Below, piece by piece: positions 5,566 through 5,953 of a DNA stretch of 5,953 bases. The stretch comes from an uncultured beta proteobacterium (GTDB taxonomy: Bacteria > Pseudomonadota > Gammaproteobacteria > Burkholderiales > Burkholderiaceae_B). The notes below the pieces were generated by a model. It had not been told where the DNA came from. It searched no databases and worked only from the letters and a program-made list of their open reading frames with translations. How positions within the stretch are numbered: the stretch's first letter is position 1; each line of letters opens with the position of its first letter. Both the position numbers and the translations under genes were made by a program. Where the stretch lies: the NCBI GenBank assembly GCA_903929925.1, contig CAIYWO010000515.1, positions 1 to 5,953 of the forward strand. Reading direction: 5' to 3'.

Positions 5566-5953
5566 GAGCTTGATGTTGTTGCGCTTAATCACGTCCGTGA
5601 ACTGAACACGAGTCGCTTCTAGATATTTTAAGAACTCGGCCTGTTCACGGAAGTCGATTTCAATCGCAATTCGCATGAACACCTCTTTAATGTCGTCGGA
5701 CTGCATCACCTCGCGTACCGCCTTTGAGAGACGCGCAACGACTTCGGGCGGCATTCCTGCTGGTCCCATGACACCGGCCCAGGCACCCAGATTGAACCCA
5801 GGGATGTTGACCGCGGTGGCAAGTGCAGGCACGCCGGGAGTGACGAGACTACCTTTCTCGAGCGACACACCCAAGCCCTTCAAGCGTCCGTCTTTAACGA
5901 AGGGCATCGTAGCGGCTGCAGTCTCCAGGCAGTAATCCACGCGCCCGGCCAGC
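5554..5953 (-). CDS. Second Bug/TctC-family solute-binding receptor (partial, N-terminal part off window)
   Basis: The last 132 residues of a Bug-type periplasmic receptor are visible; the frame is open to the right edge. It begins at LAGRVDYC, which corresponds to LAGDVQLY (from residue 204) of the receptor at 2762-3760, and continues through FVKDGRLKGLGVS, PGVPALA, WAGVMGPAGMPPEVVARL and a C-terminal helical part ending NNIKLEGT. These are the family's second-lobe motifs (gain of Gly-Lys/Arg-Leu, P-x-V-P, and the hydrophobic-APAG-P segment). From LAG to the stop it is close in length to the first receptor (about 132 versus 129 residues), so about 200 residues are missing. A GTG at 5940 is internal, not the start. 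The two receptors differ widely in this part, so they are not a recent duplication. It converges on the amidohydrolase, leaving 26 nt, and belongs to another transcript. The ligand is unknown. Confidence 0.9.
   Translation of the reverse strand, partial: LAGRVDYCLETAAATMPFVKDGRLKGLGVSLEKGSLVTPGVPALATAVNIPGFNLGAWAGVMGPAGMPPEVVARLSKAVREVMQSDDIKEVFMRIAIEIDFREQAEFLKYLEATRVQFTDVIKRNNIKLEGT

Noticed and set aside
5938..5940. GTG at 5940 as the start of the rightmost minus-strand gene
   Set aside because: The frame continues upstream to the window edge with family residues (LAGR), and a start here would remove the whole first lobe of the receptor.

Overview
The window looks like a catabolic gene cluster from a betaproteobacterium of the order Burkholderiales (an Alcaligenaceae- or Comamonadaceae-like organism). 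The case rests on two separate Bug-type periplasmic solute receptors in under 6 kb, a family greatly expanded in that group, together with a molybdenum hydroxylase operon and moderate GC content. The assignment is an inference from gene content; there is no rRNA or other marker here.

Left part (1-2551, minus strand): a tightly packed three-gene operon for a xanthine dehydrogenase/CO dehydrogenase-family molybdenum hydroxylase, transcribed right to left in the order FAD subunit (1679-2551), [2Fe-2S] subunit (1200-1676), molybdopterin catalytic subunit (1-1197, running off the left edge). Each gap between genes is 2 nt. The catalytic loop reads AYRAPG rather than AYRCSFR, so this is not a form I CO dehydrogenase. 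The FAD subunit lacks the cysteine-rich insertion of 4-hydroxybenzoyl-CoA reductase. The substrate is probably an N-heterocycle, aldehyde or similar compound, and cannot be named from sequence.

Middle (2552-2761): a divergent control region of about 210 bp between the hydroxylase operon and a rightward pair. It holds plausible back-to-back promoters with overlapping -35 elements, an 8-bp palindrome (CCGTACGG), a T-tract/A-tract inverted repeat, and a small GNRA-loop hairpin directly upstream of the receptor's Shine-Dalgarno sequence.

Right part (2762-5527, plus strand): a Bug/TctC-type solute-binding protein (2762-3760) followed after 51 nt by an amidohydrolase of the D-aminoacylase type (3812-5527). 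A second Bug-type receptor (5554-5953, minus strand, N-terminal part beyond the right edge) converges on the amidohydrolase. The 26-nt gap between them and the receptor's last codons form an imperfect hairpin that may terminate transcription.

A reasonable reading is that the receptor captures an organic acid or amide-type compound in the periplasm, the molybdenum hydroxylase inserts oxygen from water into it or a derivative, and the amidohydrolase cleaves a C-N bond. The order of steps and the compound are unknown. No mobile element, tRNA, rRNA or CRISPR array was seen, and nothing here is clearly a new type of system.
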